In this document: piece after piece, positions 32,601 to 44,900 of the stretch
Layout of the letters: each line of letters opens with the position of its first letter
Numbering within the stretch: position 1 is the stretch's first letter
DNA from: Oegoconia quadripuncta
Taxonomy: Eukaryota > Arthropoda > Insecta > Lepidoptera > Autostichidae
DNA: 64,000 nt
Assembly: GCA_949316235.1 (NCBI GenBank)
Contig: OX438751.1
Coordinates: 17,236,801-17,300,800 of the forward strand
Reading direction: 5' to 3'
Position numbers and translations under genes: made by a program
The notes under the pieces: model-generated
The model's input: only the letters and a program-made list of their open reading frames with translations
What the model was told of the DNA's origin: nothing
Databases searched by the model: none

Positions 32601-34633
32601 AATCATTAGTGACAAAAGAATATCTTCATATTCAAGCAGTTTCAATTTCAACTTTAGATAGGGTTGTCAAAAAAGTGACTTTGCTATAAGTATAATGCCG
32701 TTGTTCATTTCAAATAAGTATAATTTATTGGAAAACGAAGATTTAATTTTTAAATTCCGAAAAAATATAAGAATACTGCAGACAGAGGTCGTGACCCGGA
32801 CCACCCATGCTCTCGCTACCGCCACGGAGACAGACCGTGACGATCCACCGCCGCTAATTTTCATATTTAACAGTAGGCTAAACTTTGAGAACGCCACAAA
32901 AAAATATATATCTTGTAATCTTTACGTATCAAATATAAGACCAACTAAAAAGAAACAATAAATTTTGTTCCGCATAAACAAAACAATCAGCAAAGAACAT
33001 GATAAACAGGAAAACGATCTTGCAAATAAAATTTTGTAGAGCGAGCGCGGGATCCGACAGATCCTATCGGAAAACCCACTATTTTCCATCGGAGGCGGCC
33101 ATATTTTTGTCAATTTTTCGTCTGACATATCCCATTTCCTATTCAGAAAAACACGGAGCAGACGTGAAGTTGGAAAACAAGGGAATGGAAAAAAGAGCGT
33201 CTCGGTCGAAACGACAGATAATCGTGTTAGCCGGCCGCACCGGCGAATAACTGATGCGAGGCACTCGGTGCACCCACCCAATGAGATTGCGGTGTTTTTT
33301 CCGCGGAGACAAACAAGGGATGCAAATTCGTGTTGACACCACAATCCATCTTGTTCGCCTCTCCGGAGACCAGTTCCTGAACAAATAGAGCCGTGATTGA
33401 GACGTCCCTGCGGTTTATTTTTCCGTTTGTAGCCGATGTTTTTCTTGGTTGGATACGTTTCTTATTCTAGAAAAATAAACTTCCGATTCGTATTTCTCAT
33501 AGAGTAATAAATAAATGAAAGATCAGTGAGTGGATGCCAGCAGTTTAGTTTCGCTTAATCTTGGAAACGAAACGGGCGCTACGTTGTAGGTCGTAAAACA
33601 GGGCGTGCGACACGGGACGCGGCGCGGTCAGCTAGTCGGGCGGGCGGACACTACACACTGTGACCTTACTGGAATGAAGAACGACCTGCCCCGAAGCACA
33701 AACGCAGACTAGCGCTGAACCGTCAACCACTGAAATATTTAATACCTTACGTAGCTCCGTAGACTATGGTCTCTGTTGGATCTGAGCTTGATCTATATTT
33801 ACTCAAAATATAACAAATAAGTGCCGCTATACTCGTTTCACAGACCAAATGCATTCAAAAGCCTTACAAAATATTGATTCGACCTAGATAATTCATATTT
33901 AACAATTAGATAATTTATTCTATCAATAATACTCCAAGAGATTTCATTTTATAGAATGTAATTATAGTGTCTGCTTATATTCATACTGATGGCTGGGTAG
34001 TTATCGATAGCTTCATTACCAAACACTAATAGAAGACAGCTCATATTTCTAGTTATTATTAAAACCTACGAACTCAATTACGAAAAGCTTATTACATTAA
34101 AATGAACTTCACATCACAATATTTACTACTCTCTAAATTATGAATCCGTTGTCTACACTGATGCATTTACAAAATTTATTTATACCTATCATATTTCAGC
34201 TACTGTTTGCCTCTGTGCCTCATTGTTCTCTACAGTGGCAACGTAAGTCCACGGTGAATAGATCATCCTCGGGATCGGGCCCCGCGCCGCGCCACTGTCC
34301 AATAAATATACTGGTATTGTTTCGTGCAGAGCCAGCGCAGATAAAGCAAGCTCGCGCCTCGCTCTGCCTCGCTGAATCCGTTGAGGCGCAACTGTTAGCG
34401 TTACATTTGATAATAAATTATCTATTAAATTTTGTTGTAGGTAGTTAGTACCTATCTAAAATCGACGTGAGAATTTGCGGTAATTTGTAGGCGATTCTGT
34501 AAGTACATGAAAGGCCTATATATTTTTCTCATTTATTGTTAAGGTGAGGTCCTTAAGAAATTGATAAAACTAATACAGCAGATGGTGTATGTTATTTAAT
34601 TGAGGAACCAATCTACAATATACTTTGTCTTTA
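29656..34633. other. Noncoding desert with GC-rich patches
   Basis: No supported gene. TTTCACCCTGTATAT at 29700 is a lone end of the TACAGGGTG MITE family (see 49007). GC-rich unique patches lie at 31115-31190, 31430-31530, 32790-32850, 33040-33110 and 33590-33690. ORFs of up to 140 codons at 32922-33384 overlap on both strands and show no domain. Confidence 0.35.
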
Positions 34634-35011
34634 CCTATGAAATTGGAGTTTTTTTTCTTCGTTAATCAAATGTACCAATTCCTGCGGTTTTCAAAGCTAT
34701 ATCCAAATTTGTTTTTTATTTGGAAAATGGAATATTTTTTAATTTCTGGGCTAAATCACATAATAAAAAAAAATTGAATAGAGCTCTTTTCATGTGCTTC
34801 CCATAATCATTTCTTAGATTCGCTGAAACTTTTATAAAGCGGTTACTTTTAAAAATTAACGCTGCCTATACTTAACTTAATGTTATCCGATAATATACAC
34901 AAAGTTTAGCAAAATTTGGATTTGCCGTTCCCAAAAAAAAATCAAAAATGTGTGAATGGCGAAAACAGTCTTAATGAAAGTCAGTTTCATACAAAACGCC
35001 AATTTCATAGG
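34634..35011 (+). mobile_element. TA-flanked MITE W, copy 1 (378 bp)
   Basis: The ends are CCTATGAAATTGGAGTTTTT and its inverted counterpart ending CGCCAATTTCATAGG. A TA lies on each side, as for Tc1/mariner-type elements. There is no transposase, so it must be mobilised in trans. Copy 2 is at 37931-38334 in opposite orientation. Confidence 0.85.
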
Positions 35012-35149
35012 TAAGGACCTAATATTATAAAAGAATAAAAACAAATTTATACAGAAAGTTATTAAGCTGGTGGAACGTAAAATTAGTAATTTGCGAGGGA
35101 GATTTGTGCGTTAATTCCGAGTATTTTGAGTTGTATATTTATTTATTTA

Positions 35150-35285
35150 TGTACAGTCGACAGCACGAGGACCGTAACACTACCAATGTAAGCTGGCCGC
35201 GCAACGCTTTCGAAGATGAGAACGTCGCGAGACCCGCTTATACCAGAAGTGTTACGGTCATCATGCGGCCGCGTGTACCTGTACA
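35150..35285. repeat. Nested inverted repeat, about 136 bp
   Basis: Outer TGTACAG/CTGTACA (35150-35156, 35279-35285) and inner GACCGTAACAC/GTGTTACGGTC (35170-35180, 35249-35259). The inner part is GC-rich (GGCCGCGCAACGC, CGTCGCGAGACCCGC). Likely a tiny MITE or a structured site. The 90-codon ORF across it shows no domain. Confidence 0.7.
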
Positions 35286-36957
35286 TATGGGGGGTTTATC
35301 TAAGCGTCACGTAGTATTTGGAATGATTTCTCTTTTCTTTTCGATCACCTCGAAATATGCTTCCATAAACTATTGATTTATTATGTAGGTAGGTAGATAC
35401 CTAATTATGATAGGCACCTAATTATGGTAGGCACCCATGAAAGTGTAAAAAACTGTAAACTTACACAATAATGACTAAAACCATAAACTCGACTGCGTTT
35501 CGTAGGCGTCTCGACAAAATATTATAAATAACTTATCATATATCGAAATTGTCGTAATTACCTACAATGGAGTGGAAATTTTTATATGATAAACATGGGC
35601 GACCCTCATGAAAGTAGACCACCTATATAGTCAATATTCAATAATTATTTATTTTGTACTCAGGGTAGACTTAAAATTGCCAGATTTTACATTTTTAAGC
35701 TACTGTTTGTTCAAAAGGCAGTTTTCGCCTGAGAATAATAAGCAATAAACTTAAATAGATATGTAGACATGAACGATAAGGGCATTAGTTGCCACTAGAA
35801 GAGCTCCTTGTATTGATAGATTGTATTTAATTATATTAAACACTTTCCTCTTAATCCTAAAAAGCCATTGCAATAACAGCACAATATTTTAATTGTTTTA
35901 TTTCAGCACCATTTACACTGGCACGCCGCCCTACCTCTCCGCCCGGAATACTGTCAGCCAAACGCGGAGAGCTTGGCGTTTGCACATTATGACTTTGGAG
36001 GCTATTGTTATTCCAAATAAATATGAGTGCATTTGTGTTTCAAGATGAAATACATAATTAAACATAGAAATAAGTGCATTATTTTCGAAGTATTTAAAAA
36101 TAGTATAATCAACGTTACAAAATCCAAATAAAAAGTATGTTTTTAAGTTATGTGTAGTGAATATCATATGTTAAGTATCTTGTGTGCAGTTAAATTACAT
36201 AATTATACTTTGTAAGCTTAGTTTAGCTATTTTATAGCTTGCAATATACGATTAGTGCAAATCCTCGTCCCTAACTTGTAGCTTGTATCCTTTACTTTTT
36301 TTTCAAGTTTGCTTGGAAGAGAAGCTATTAGCAATAAGGGTATCGTTTGGTATCAATTGTAATGTATCAATTTGTACAGCTTTCTTTTAATTGTGAACTA
36401 TATGGTATAAGATTGGTTAATTGAAAAAGTTATAAACAGCGTATCTGGAAAACCGTCTAACTATAAAACTCAGGAAAGACAATAAATCCAAATACACAAA
36501 TCAACTGTGTTAAAAGCAAAATATCTAAAAAATGGTTTAACCGATTTTCACCAAATATTACTAATAATCTGTCCCCGATTATCTTTAATATATTAAAAAA
36601 AAATCACACTCAAATCGGACAACCAATTACTAAGAAACATCCGGACAAATATTGGACAAAGCTTTGAAAGCTAAGTTTAATCATCTCACACCGTCGGCGA
36701 CATCTTTACTTAAACAATTACAATTTTAAAACTAAATAACATAACAATTAAAAAGCTTTGTGAACTAAAAATTTCAGTTTAAAAACTACCCGACGAAATA
36801 CTTTAACTGAAAAAAAAAATTAATTTCTACAAATATAAATAAATAAATCAATGTAATATAACTACAGTAGCAGACGCTTGCGTTTATTCATGTTACATTT
36901 AATTATTGTTCATACAAACAATTGTTGGTACAATTATTTCAAATTAATTTGGATTCA
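35286..36957. other. Noncoding stretch, nothing recognised
   Basis: AT-rich with no credible ORF or repeat shared with the rest of the window. Confidence 0.4.
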
Positions 36958-37485
36958 TATGGGGTTGCTCAAAAGCCGACGTGCATTATTGGCGATAATG
37001 TTGAAGTCGTGCAAGATCCACAGGATGCGATGCTCATCTTGTGTGATCTATCTAAGGCTTTTTTGTTGCGATCATCATGATGGTCTAGTCGGAAAATCAT
37101 TACAATATTGTGTCAGGGGCCCTACTTCCGCATTTAAGAAGCATATTACTTATGTAACGAGTTCAAATGGTTGACGTCAATGGTAAAAGGTTGACAGTAT
37201 TAAATTTCCAGTTCGCATAAGTGTTCCACAGGGCTCATTTCTCGGGTCATTCCTATTTCTCGTTTACCTATATAAATCATATACCCAATTGTGTACCAAT
37301 AATGAAATTGCAATATTTGCTGATAATACTTCTTTACTATTCAAAGTTAAAAGGCGTTAGAAAGCTATTGACGATGTAAATACTGCTACATCTAAAATAA
37401 TTCACATAAAATAATCTACTCTTTTAGAGCAAAATGCTTGAAACACTCATTATCTAAATGTTAAAAATATAAATAGTATTGTTTT
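36958..37485 (+). pseudogene. Dead non-LTR reverse transcriptase fragment (jockey/CR1-like)
   Basis: Conceptual pieces in more than one frame include ILCDLSKAF (about 37035-37065), a VNGKRLTVLNF-like segment, VPQGSFLGSFLFLVYLYK (about 37223-37275) and IFADNTSLLFKVKR (about 37313-37355). These correspond in order to the fingers/palm region of the RT domain. The catalytic pair is FADN instead of FADD (37316-37327), and several frameshifts and stops interrupt it. It sits between the two inverted W MITEs. Clade assignment is from general motif flavour only. Confidence 0.8.
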
Positions 37486-37930
37486 ATTAGTAGGTGAGGA
37501 GTTAGTATTTGTGGAGACTGCCTTGTTCCTAGGTAGGTATTACAATGGATAAAGACCTGCAATAGAGTTTGGCTCAGGTCTGCAGCGTTTGCTATTAAAA
37601 ATACGATAAGTATTTAGCCGACATTGATTCGCGAAGCTGATTCACTTCAGCTATTTCCATAGTTCTATCGTTAGGGTATAATGTTGTCTAATCTAACGGT
37701 GACATAATACATTGTAGGTACTATTGTCCTACAGAAGCGAGCAATTATAGGACGTTTTACAAATTGAGGATTATTACAGAGCAGTTATCATCAGGATAAG
37801 TTTAATACTTAAAGGAAAGAATATTATCTTGTTTATCTTCTGACTATTAAGCGTAAGTTAGACCTCAGCCAGTAAGCAATCTAAGAAGTCTCTCATTCCA
37901 CCGGTGCCTTAGTTTTATATTAAGTCCTTA

Positions 37931-38334
37931 CCTATGAAATTGGTGTTTTGTATGAAGAATTTCATTAAGACTGTTTTCTCCATACAAGCATTTTTGTTTT
38001 TTTTTTTTGGGAACGGCAAATCCGAATTTAGCTAAACTTTGTGTGTATTATCGGATGGTATTAAGTTAAGTATAAGGCAGTGTTAATTTTTAAAAGTAAG
38101 CGCTTTATAAAAGTTTCAGCGAATCTAAGAAATGATTATGGGAGGCACATGAAAAGAGCTCTGTTAAAATTTGTTTTATTATGTGATTTAGCCCAGAAAT
38201 TAAAAAATATTTCATGTGAAACCTTGAAATAATATTCTATTTTCCAAATAAAAAACAAATTTGGATATAGATTTGAAAATCGCAGGAATTGGTACATATG
38301 ATTAACGAAGAAAAAAAAACTCCAATTTCATAGG
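37931..38334 (-). mobile_element. TA-flanked MITE W, copy 2 (404 bp)
   Basis: Inverted relative to copy 1. Ends CCTATGAAATTGGTGTTTTG and CTCCAATTTCATAGG, flanked by TA. The interior shares TTTCAGCGAATCTAAGAAAT, AAATTTGTTTTATTATGTGA and many other blocks with copy 1. It keeps a segment at the left end (AGAATTTCATTAAGACTGTT) that aligns to the right end of copy 1. Confidence 0.85.
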
Positions 38335-38828
38335 TAAAGGTAATAAATAGGTATCCAATATTTATATTATATTGTTACCTACCCAAAATGTCCATAGAAA
38401 ACAAGTTCCACTTTTTCACATTTATTTATATTATTGGTGGTATTAATAAATCGTAAGTACTTAAAGTGCACATAGAGCTCTTAATCACGATAAAAGTGGT
38501 AGTCGTGTGTGTCTCACATTAATTAAGTTCGGACCGTCCTAATTTATTCAGGTGACATGGGGCCACCTTCGTTGCGACGTTTTGTCGACGTCGTGTTTGT
38601 CGTGCGACTTGCAGGTTGCCACGTCGTGTGGTGGTTCTGCTGCAGAACTGTGCAACTAGGTATATGACAGATTAGTGAAGGCAAATGAATATCACAGTCA
38701 GAAAAAGCCGCTATCCTTCAACTATTCTTGTGCAAGAAAAATTATGACATTCTGACGCACCATCACGACTTGAAAGAAAAACAAACAAACTTTCTATTTA
38801 TAATAAAGTTGGTAAGTATAATTTTTAA
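38335..38828. other. Noncoding stretch with a CG/GTCG-rich patch
   Basis: No gene. Positions 38570-38640 carry several CGTCG/CGACG words (GCGACGTTTTGTCGACGTCG) forming local inverted repeats. Confidence 0.35.
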
Positions 38829-39125
38829 CTGCCTCCATGGCTCAACGTAGTTTACGTAGCTCAATACAACATAAGGTTTATAAAACGGAGTCTCGGGTTT
38901 GATTCCCAGCAGAGTATCTTAGTCTACCGCCAAGCAGCAATGTTGATTGTTGTGTTCCGGCTGTTTGAAATAAGATTGCTAGTCCCACAAATAACTTGGT
39001 GATTCCGTGTGAGCGCGCTTCTTCCTATCAGCCTCATCTTCCCTTAGCATCAGGTGTGATTGAGGTTAAGGACTCACTAAGTGTAAGTGCTTAACTTCAA
39101 TCCACCCCAAGAACGCATAAAAAAG
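38829..39125 (+). repeat. tRNA-derived SINE family 1, near full length
   Basis: Head CTGCCTCCATGGCTCAACGT with a small duplication (TACGTAGCTCAATACAAC), degenerate B box GGTTTGATTCC, family body, intact AGGTGTGA (39052-39059) and tail GCATAAAAAAGG. Confidence 0.88.
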
Positions 39126-40007
39126 GATTTAAATGAAAATAATTTATTATGCTTAAGAGGGTTTATTTCTTATAGTGGATAAATTAAGATTTCATTTAAA
39201 TACAGAATAAATCAATAAAAAAGCCCAAATCGATAAATAATACATAAATAGCTTTTATTACGGTTTTTTTCCAGAATCTCAAATTATTGACAAAACGGTC
39301 CCTTTTTTTCAATAATTGTGAATTCGGAAAAAAAACGCTGGTCACAATGGTGTATAGGTATTTATTTATAATTAGCTTTTATGCTTCTCGAATTCAGGTC
39401 AAAGCGATTTTTTTATTTATTCTGCATTTAAAAGGAAATCTTAATTTTTATAATGAAGGCGTCCCTGGACGAAATAAACCCTCTTAAGGATATGATTTAT
39501 AACACGATGGTGATGAACTATTTATAAATTTTACAATTATTTTAAAATGTGTTCATTCTTTATTGATGGAACGGAAACCCGGTTTTAGCTTACAGCAATG
39601 AACACCCCATGTGCCACAACGCAAAAAGAACCCTGTGAAGAAGATGGATCGACTCCACCTCACCACTGAGGTGGCGGTCACACGTTGGATTTTTGTATGT
39701 TTTACATTTACCCGGGAGAGCTTGTAACAGGGTAAGTTTGTTAGAGCTGGGTGTATATAAGAGAGTTGTTAATATAATACGAGTTGATCTTACTCGTATA
39801 TCCGGTTACGTAAAAATGTAGGCTCTGGTTTTAAACAATCTGTTAATTTTGTATGAAGCTTGATGTAGAAAGAAAAGAAAGAAAGAAAAACATTTATTCA
39901 GCTTACAATGGGCATGTACATGAAAATTGTAGCTTAGTATTATTATGCTAAATTGTTTGCGTCTGTCATCGTCACGTCTTAGGCTAAATACAAAATATAA
40001 TTAGCTG
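39126..40007. other. Noncoding stretch with a repeat-like segment and A-rich tail
   Basis: Positions 39560-39735 (GCCACAACGCAAAAAGAACC, CACTGAGGTGGCGGTCACAC, TTGGATTTTTGTATG) resemble a diverged non-LTR remnant related in layout to repeat V. A (GAAA)n run at 39868-39893 followed by CATTTATTCAGCTTACAATG looks like the antisense start of a retroelement 3' end. Confidence 0.4.
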
Positions 40008-40275
40008 ACGACCTGTTCGGTGTAGTGGTTAGAAACTCTGCTACTATATCAAATGGTTGCGGGTTCGAATCCCGCTAGGGGCATATGTTTTTATGATGAA
40101 TACAGACATGTGATCCCGAGTTATGGATGTTTTTCATTTATAAATGTATTTATTTACAAAAAAATATATTTGTGTAGTGTATCAACCATCTGGTATCCAT
40201 AACACAAACCTAGATGCTTACTGTGGACCAAGATGGCGCTGTGTGTTTGTGCAAAGACATTTATTATTATTATTT
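40008..40275 (+). repeat. tRNA-derived SINE family 2, full length
   Basis: Head GACGACCTGTTCGGTGTAGT, perfect B box GGTTCGAATCC (40062-40072), body, GATGGCGCTGTGTGTTTGTG and (TTA)n tail. Highly similar to 25627-25925, so recent activity of the family is plausible. Confidence 0.93.
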
Positions 40276-41763
40276 AATTAGCAAGACTGCAAGAGATTTG
40301 TAAGGTGTAAATAACTTTTATAGGTATCAACTTGTGAGCTGTTCATACACATATATTTATTATTGTTAAAATTAGGTTAAACATTTATTTTTCTTGATAT
40401 AGATACAACGGAAATTTGTAAAGAAGATCTAGTTTTTGTACACTCACTCGCAGGGAGACTAAATAATATTCAGTTTGGGTTTGTATGAAAAAAGTAAGGA
40501 CCAATAAATATGACGCATATAAGATCATGAGGTCTAGCTGGTAAAACCCAACTGTCGATCTAAACTATAGGAACTAGAAGGGTCGCCATCGCACAAAAAG
40601 TTTGGCAAGGACGCTAAAATACTTAAAATGAAAATAATATAAATAATAATAATAAAACAAAAAACAATTGACCTCAGCCACTACAAAGTAAAAACTAAAT
40701 TTACTGAAACGTTCGTATCACTTAATCAGCATTTTCTATATGTCGTCGTCGTCGTAATTATTAAAGGTATTTCTAGCACATGAAAAAATATCTTTCGAAG
40801 CCGGCGTCAATGTTTAAAGTGATGTTAATGTAGATTGATTTACTTTCAATATTGACGCAGAGTTCGTAAAATATTTTTTTCACATACTAGAAATAATAAT
40901 AAATAAGACAATGAACATAGAAATTAACTGATTAAATAATTTTTTTGTGTAGTGTAGTTGCTGAAGTCGGTTGATTTTTTTGTGAAACAGTTTTTAATTT
41001 GATTGTTTAGTTTCATTCGTTAACATTTCGTAAAGTAAATTTTTCGGTCTCTTAGGTAATTTATTGCCAAAATTTATTTTCTAATGGGTGCTTACAAGTT
41101 TTATAATATTTAGATGATCTGTCAGTGAGTCAAATTTATTACAAGTTGTAGAGCAGAGTGATTTTTTTAGCTTTTGATGTACTTTTTACCCTAAACACCT
41201 TAAAAGATAGATTATATACCTGGTATTTATATATATTATTGTTGGTAAGAGGAACTGGTGTATTAATTCATTTATATTTAATATGGAATCAACAAAAAAA
41301 AAACAAATTGAGACATATCCCACGATTTTTATGGTATATATTTGATTATCTATCTATATTACGTTATGCAATTCAAACTACACAAGGCTACGAGGAGCAC
41401 GTACGTACAGTATCCGGGTAAACCAACCTATGTCGATACATAGCTGATTTAGTTGTTTCAATAACGGGCTGGTGCTAAAATTTTATTGTTCTAGGGAGAG
41501 CCGAGTTTGCCTCAACTGTAGATTGGATAACAAAAATGTACACAAAGCATCTACATATTTTTAAAGTTTTCAATTAAGACCACATCATTTGTATACATAT
41601 ATATTAGATATTGGTTAGGTATTTGCAAGAAATCCAAAAATTTATTTAAAGTAAATTTTTGAATGGTTAGCGGAACTTTGTCATAAAAACGTATGCACTG
41701 AACCGTGGCCTTAAAAGATAAATAGTTTTGTGTCACCTGCTGACATGAACGAAAATACTTAAA
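40276..41763. other. Noncoding stretch, nothing recognised
   Basis: AT-rich with a (GTC)n run at 40742-40755. The 87-codon ORF at 41158-41421 is hydrophobic by composition only. Confidence 0.4.
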
Positions 41764-41935
41764 TCTAACTAATATTATAAATGCGAAAGTTTGTTTGTTT
41801 GTTTGTTGCTCAATCACGGCGAAACGGATGAACGAATTTGGATGAAATTTGGTATATAGGTTGAATATACCCTGGATTGAGACATAGGATATTTTTATCC
41901 CAATAAAGTGAGTAGAGTCCGGCGGAAAGCTGGCA
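41764..41935 (+). repeat. Dispersed repeat U, copy 2
   Basis: CTAATATTATAAATGCGAAA, GTTTGTTTGTTTGTTGCTCA, ATCACGGCGAAACGGATGAA and TTTGGATGAAATTTGGTATA, ending GGCGGAAAGCTGG. About 65 bp of the 3' part present in copy 1 is deleted. Confidence 0.85.
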
Positions 41936-44900
41936 TTACATATTCTTGTTCCACACTGGGTATATGTCATTATTTTTCTTACAGGCACAATTCTAAATTC
42001 GCATACATATACGAGTAAGTGTATTAAGTTGTTATGCTAATGATTGATATTGGTATTCTTCTTCTTCTTACGGAGTCGATAGCAAACACCAAATTCTGTG
42101 GAGCAGAAAGCGGCCATGGCATATTGGTATTGATTGATTGGTATTTTGGAGATTCATGTCAAAAACTAGCAAAAATAAAAGAATAAAAAATGGTTGGAAT
42201 TCCATAATGAAGATGGTTTTGGAATGGTTTACTTCGTAAACCCTTACGAATTTAAAAATTTTTTTATCGAATTCGACTATAGTTCCGTTTTTCGTAGAGT
42301 GGCGTTGCTATGGAATTACATGAATTCAAATTCACCTTGTGTATCAATAATTTGGCAGACACGTTGGCGGACACTGAACGCCTGTAGACGTAATAACAAT
42401 AAAACATCTATTGTGTCTGGTTCAGTGTCCGTGAACATGCTAATAGAAAGAGTGATTATATCCTTGGTGGATAAGATACAAAACTCTATCAAGGCTATAC
42501 GTGATAGTCCTGCCAGGAGTTGGCCACATAGATCCCGGTCCTAACATTTTTAATCTCTCTGTCGCTAGTCGAATTATAAAATTTAAGTAGGTACGAATTT
42601 ATTACGGGCTTTCCGGTGTAAAGAAACAACGTGTAGAATCTGTAAGTTGGATTAAAATATTAGAAAGATGTCACCTATTAGTATGTCGATATTGTAATTA
42701 TCATTTCTAAAAGACATTATTAAATATAATTTTTATGACATTAGTAATAAGAACCGGGACTCTCAAAAGCGGATATGGGACTGTCAAGGTATTATGTAGG
42801 TACCTACATTTCACTTATCTAGCATCTAGATTTTTTCACATGATCATAGGTTTGACTCATCATAACCATACATGCAAATGGTTTATGACGTATGATTGGC
42901 ATTCAATAATGTAATTTATTATTGTGATTGTAGTGCCATACGTTAAAATGGTTAATGCTTGGAGTTCTCACAGACCAACGTGACATAATTGACAGAGAAA
43001 TAGATTTTTAAATATATTTAAAATAGTAAAAAGAACTAATAAAAGATGCCCTTGTTTTCATTAAAACCAAGTGCTGAACGAAAATGAACCAAGCCATTGA
43101 GCGTAACATATTGAAATATAATATGATACCTACTTCATTTATAATTATGTAGACTAGGTATATTATTACAAATGTAAATTTGAATTCTCATTTTGAATTC
43201 GAAAAATACTGATTCTTTGTAAAGCTCTTGGTAAAGATTTTGGGAAAAAGACACTCGGCCTGTCACTTACTCGGATGGCACTTATCGAAGAGTTGCCCCT
43301 CACTCTTTCTTTACACGGACTTGCACTAAATGCACTAGAAATGTCTCCACAATTAATAATCTTGTCAACTTTGAAATAAAGTCGATATTCAAAGGAAGCG
43401 TGGTCGTCCCGCCTCTAAGGGGCGTCGTTCCCCCCCTCGTGCTAGCCGCGGCGAGTACGTTCACACGAGTTGCTTTGCTTACTTTAAAATTTTAATCACA
43501 ATCCTGTCGTCAATTTGGGGAAAAGTTTAAATGTCATGCGGCTTTTGCTTGCAATTGTTAAAAATATACTTACAGTTCAATATTTACATAAGTATAATAA
43601 TTAAAAATTAACAATTTCTCATAGGTACCAACTTAACTTTTTCTTTTTTAAAATCATATAAAAAATATATTTTTTCCAGAAACGATTCTATACTTGAATA
43701 TAAATTAATACATTATATTTTAAGTATTTAAATCACATGCACATTTAAGCAGCTAAAAAATAGCGAGTATTCATTAAAACACGTGGATTATAGAGCAATG
43801 TAACTCGAGTGAGAAAATACCTATTATATATTTTTACATTTTTATATTTATAATATTATATTCAATTATATTGATTATAATTATAATTTTACTCAAACTC
43901 CCATGCGGGCTTACCAGATGACTTATAAATTTAGATAAGTGACAGCTGACTTCAGTTCGTGAAGTTCAGTTATTGACGTAGCAAAAACAATTAATACGAT
44001 TTATAAATACCCGGTATTAGTCCGCAATTATAATTACATTACCTATATATAAATAATTATGTATAATACATAATTCTGAAGATAAAACTTGAATGTAGAT
44101 TAATAATAAATGGATAATGTAATGAATATTCCAGATGGCGTGTAGCCGCCAATTATTATTTTTAACATGTCACATAAAATTGCCAACATGTTAATTAGAA
44201 CCTTTGTTGTTTAATACCCATAAACTAGTTTAGTGGGTACTTATTAAAGTATCCATCATGTAACAAGCACTCTTTGGTTCAGGAGCTTATAATATCTACC
44301 TACTCAAGTAAGCCATTATCTACGACTTTCAGAAATTCACAAAAACATATTTCGCTCTACGCCAATCAACGAATAGTTTTGTATTGGGAAATCTAAAATG
44401 TTTCGCGATGTCCAAAAGTTGTAAAACATATCTAGAGTAGGATGGGATAAAGTTGCAAAGCTTCTTGAAAGTCCAGCAAAGTTTTTGTTACATATAGAAA
44501 AAAATAGAAATTACTGGAATTAATATTAATATATTTTTATATATTAAAATTATTGGGATGTTTCAAGCATTGCTACGAAACTTTTCACCTAAGTATTTTT
44601 ATAATTTTTATGTCTATAATAAGCAATTACAAAATCTATATTTAACTTTTGCCACAGCAATTTTGTTATGCAGCATTGTGATATTTTTACATAATAATGG
44701 TAAACCCTATTCATTAGAATATTACTTGATTATTAATGTAACATGTAGCATCGTATTCATTATTATAATAGGCTATATAGACTGCTGAACGTGGTTTTTT
44801 CGAAACAAAATAAATAACTAATTTAAAAAATATTGTAATTCAACTATGTAATTAGCATTAGCCTACCTTACCTACATGGAAATCAACAAAATAATTAATG

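Noticed and set aside
32922..33384. 140-codon minus-strand ORF with overlapping ORFs on the other frames
   Set aside because: No domain, open in several frames on both strands, and overlapping GC-rich repeat-like sequence; best explained by composition.
41551..41988. 145-codon minus-strand ORF
   Set aside because: Most of it is the antisense of repeat U copy 2.
42194..42544. 116-codon plus-strand ORF
   Set aside because: No domain, no splice context and no similarity I can recognise.
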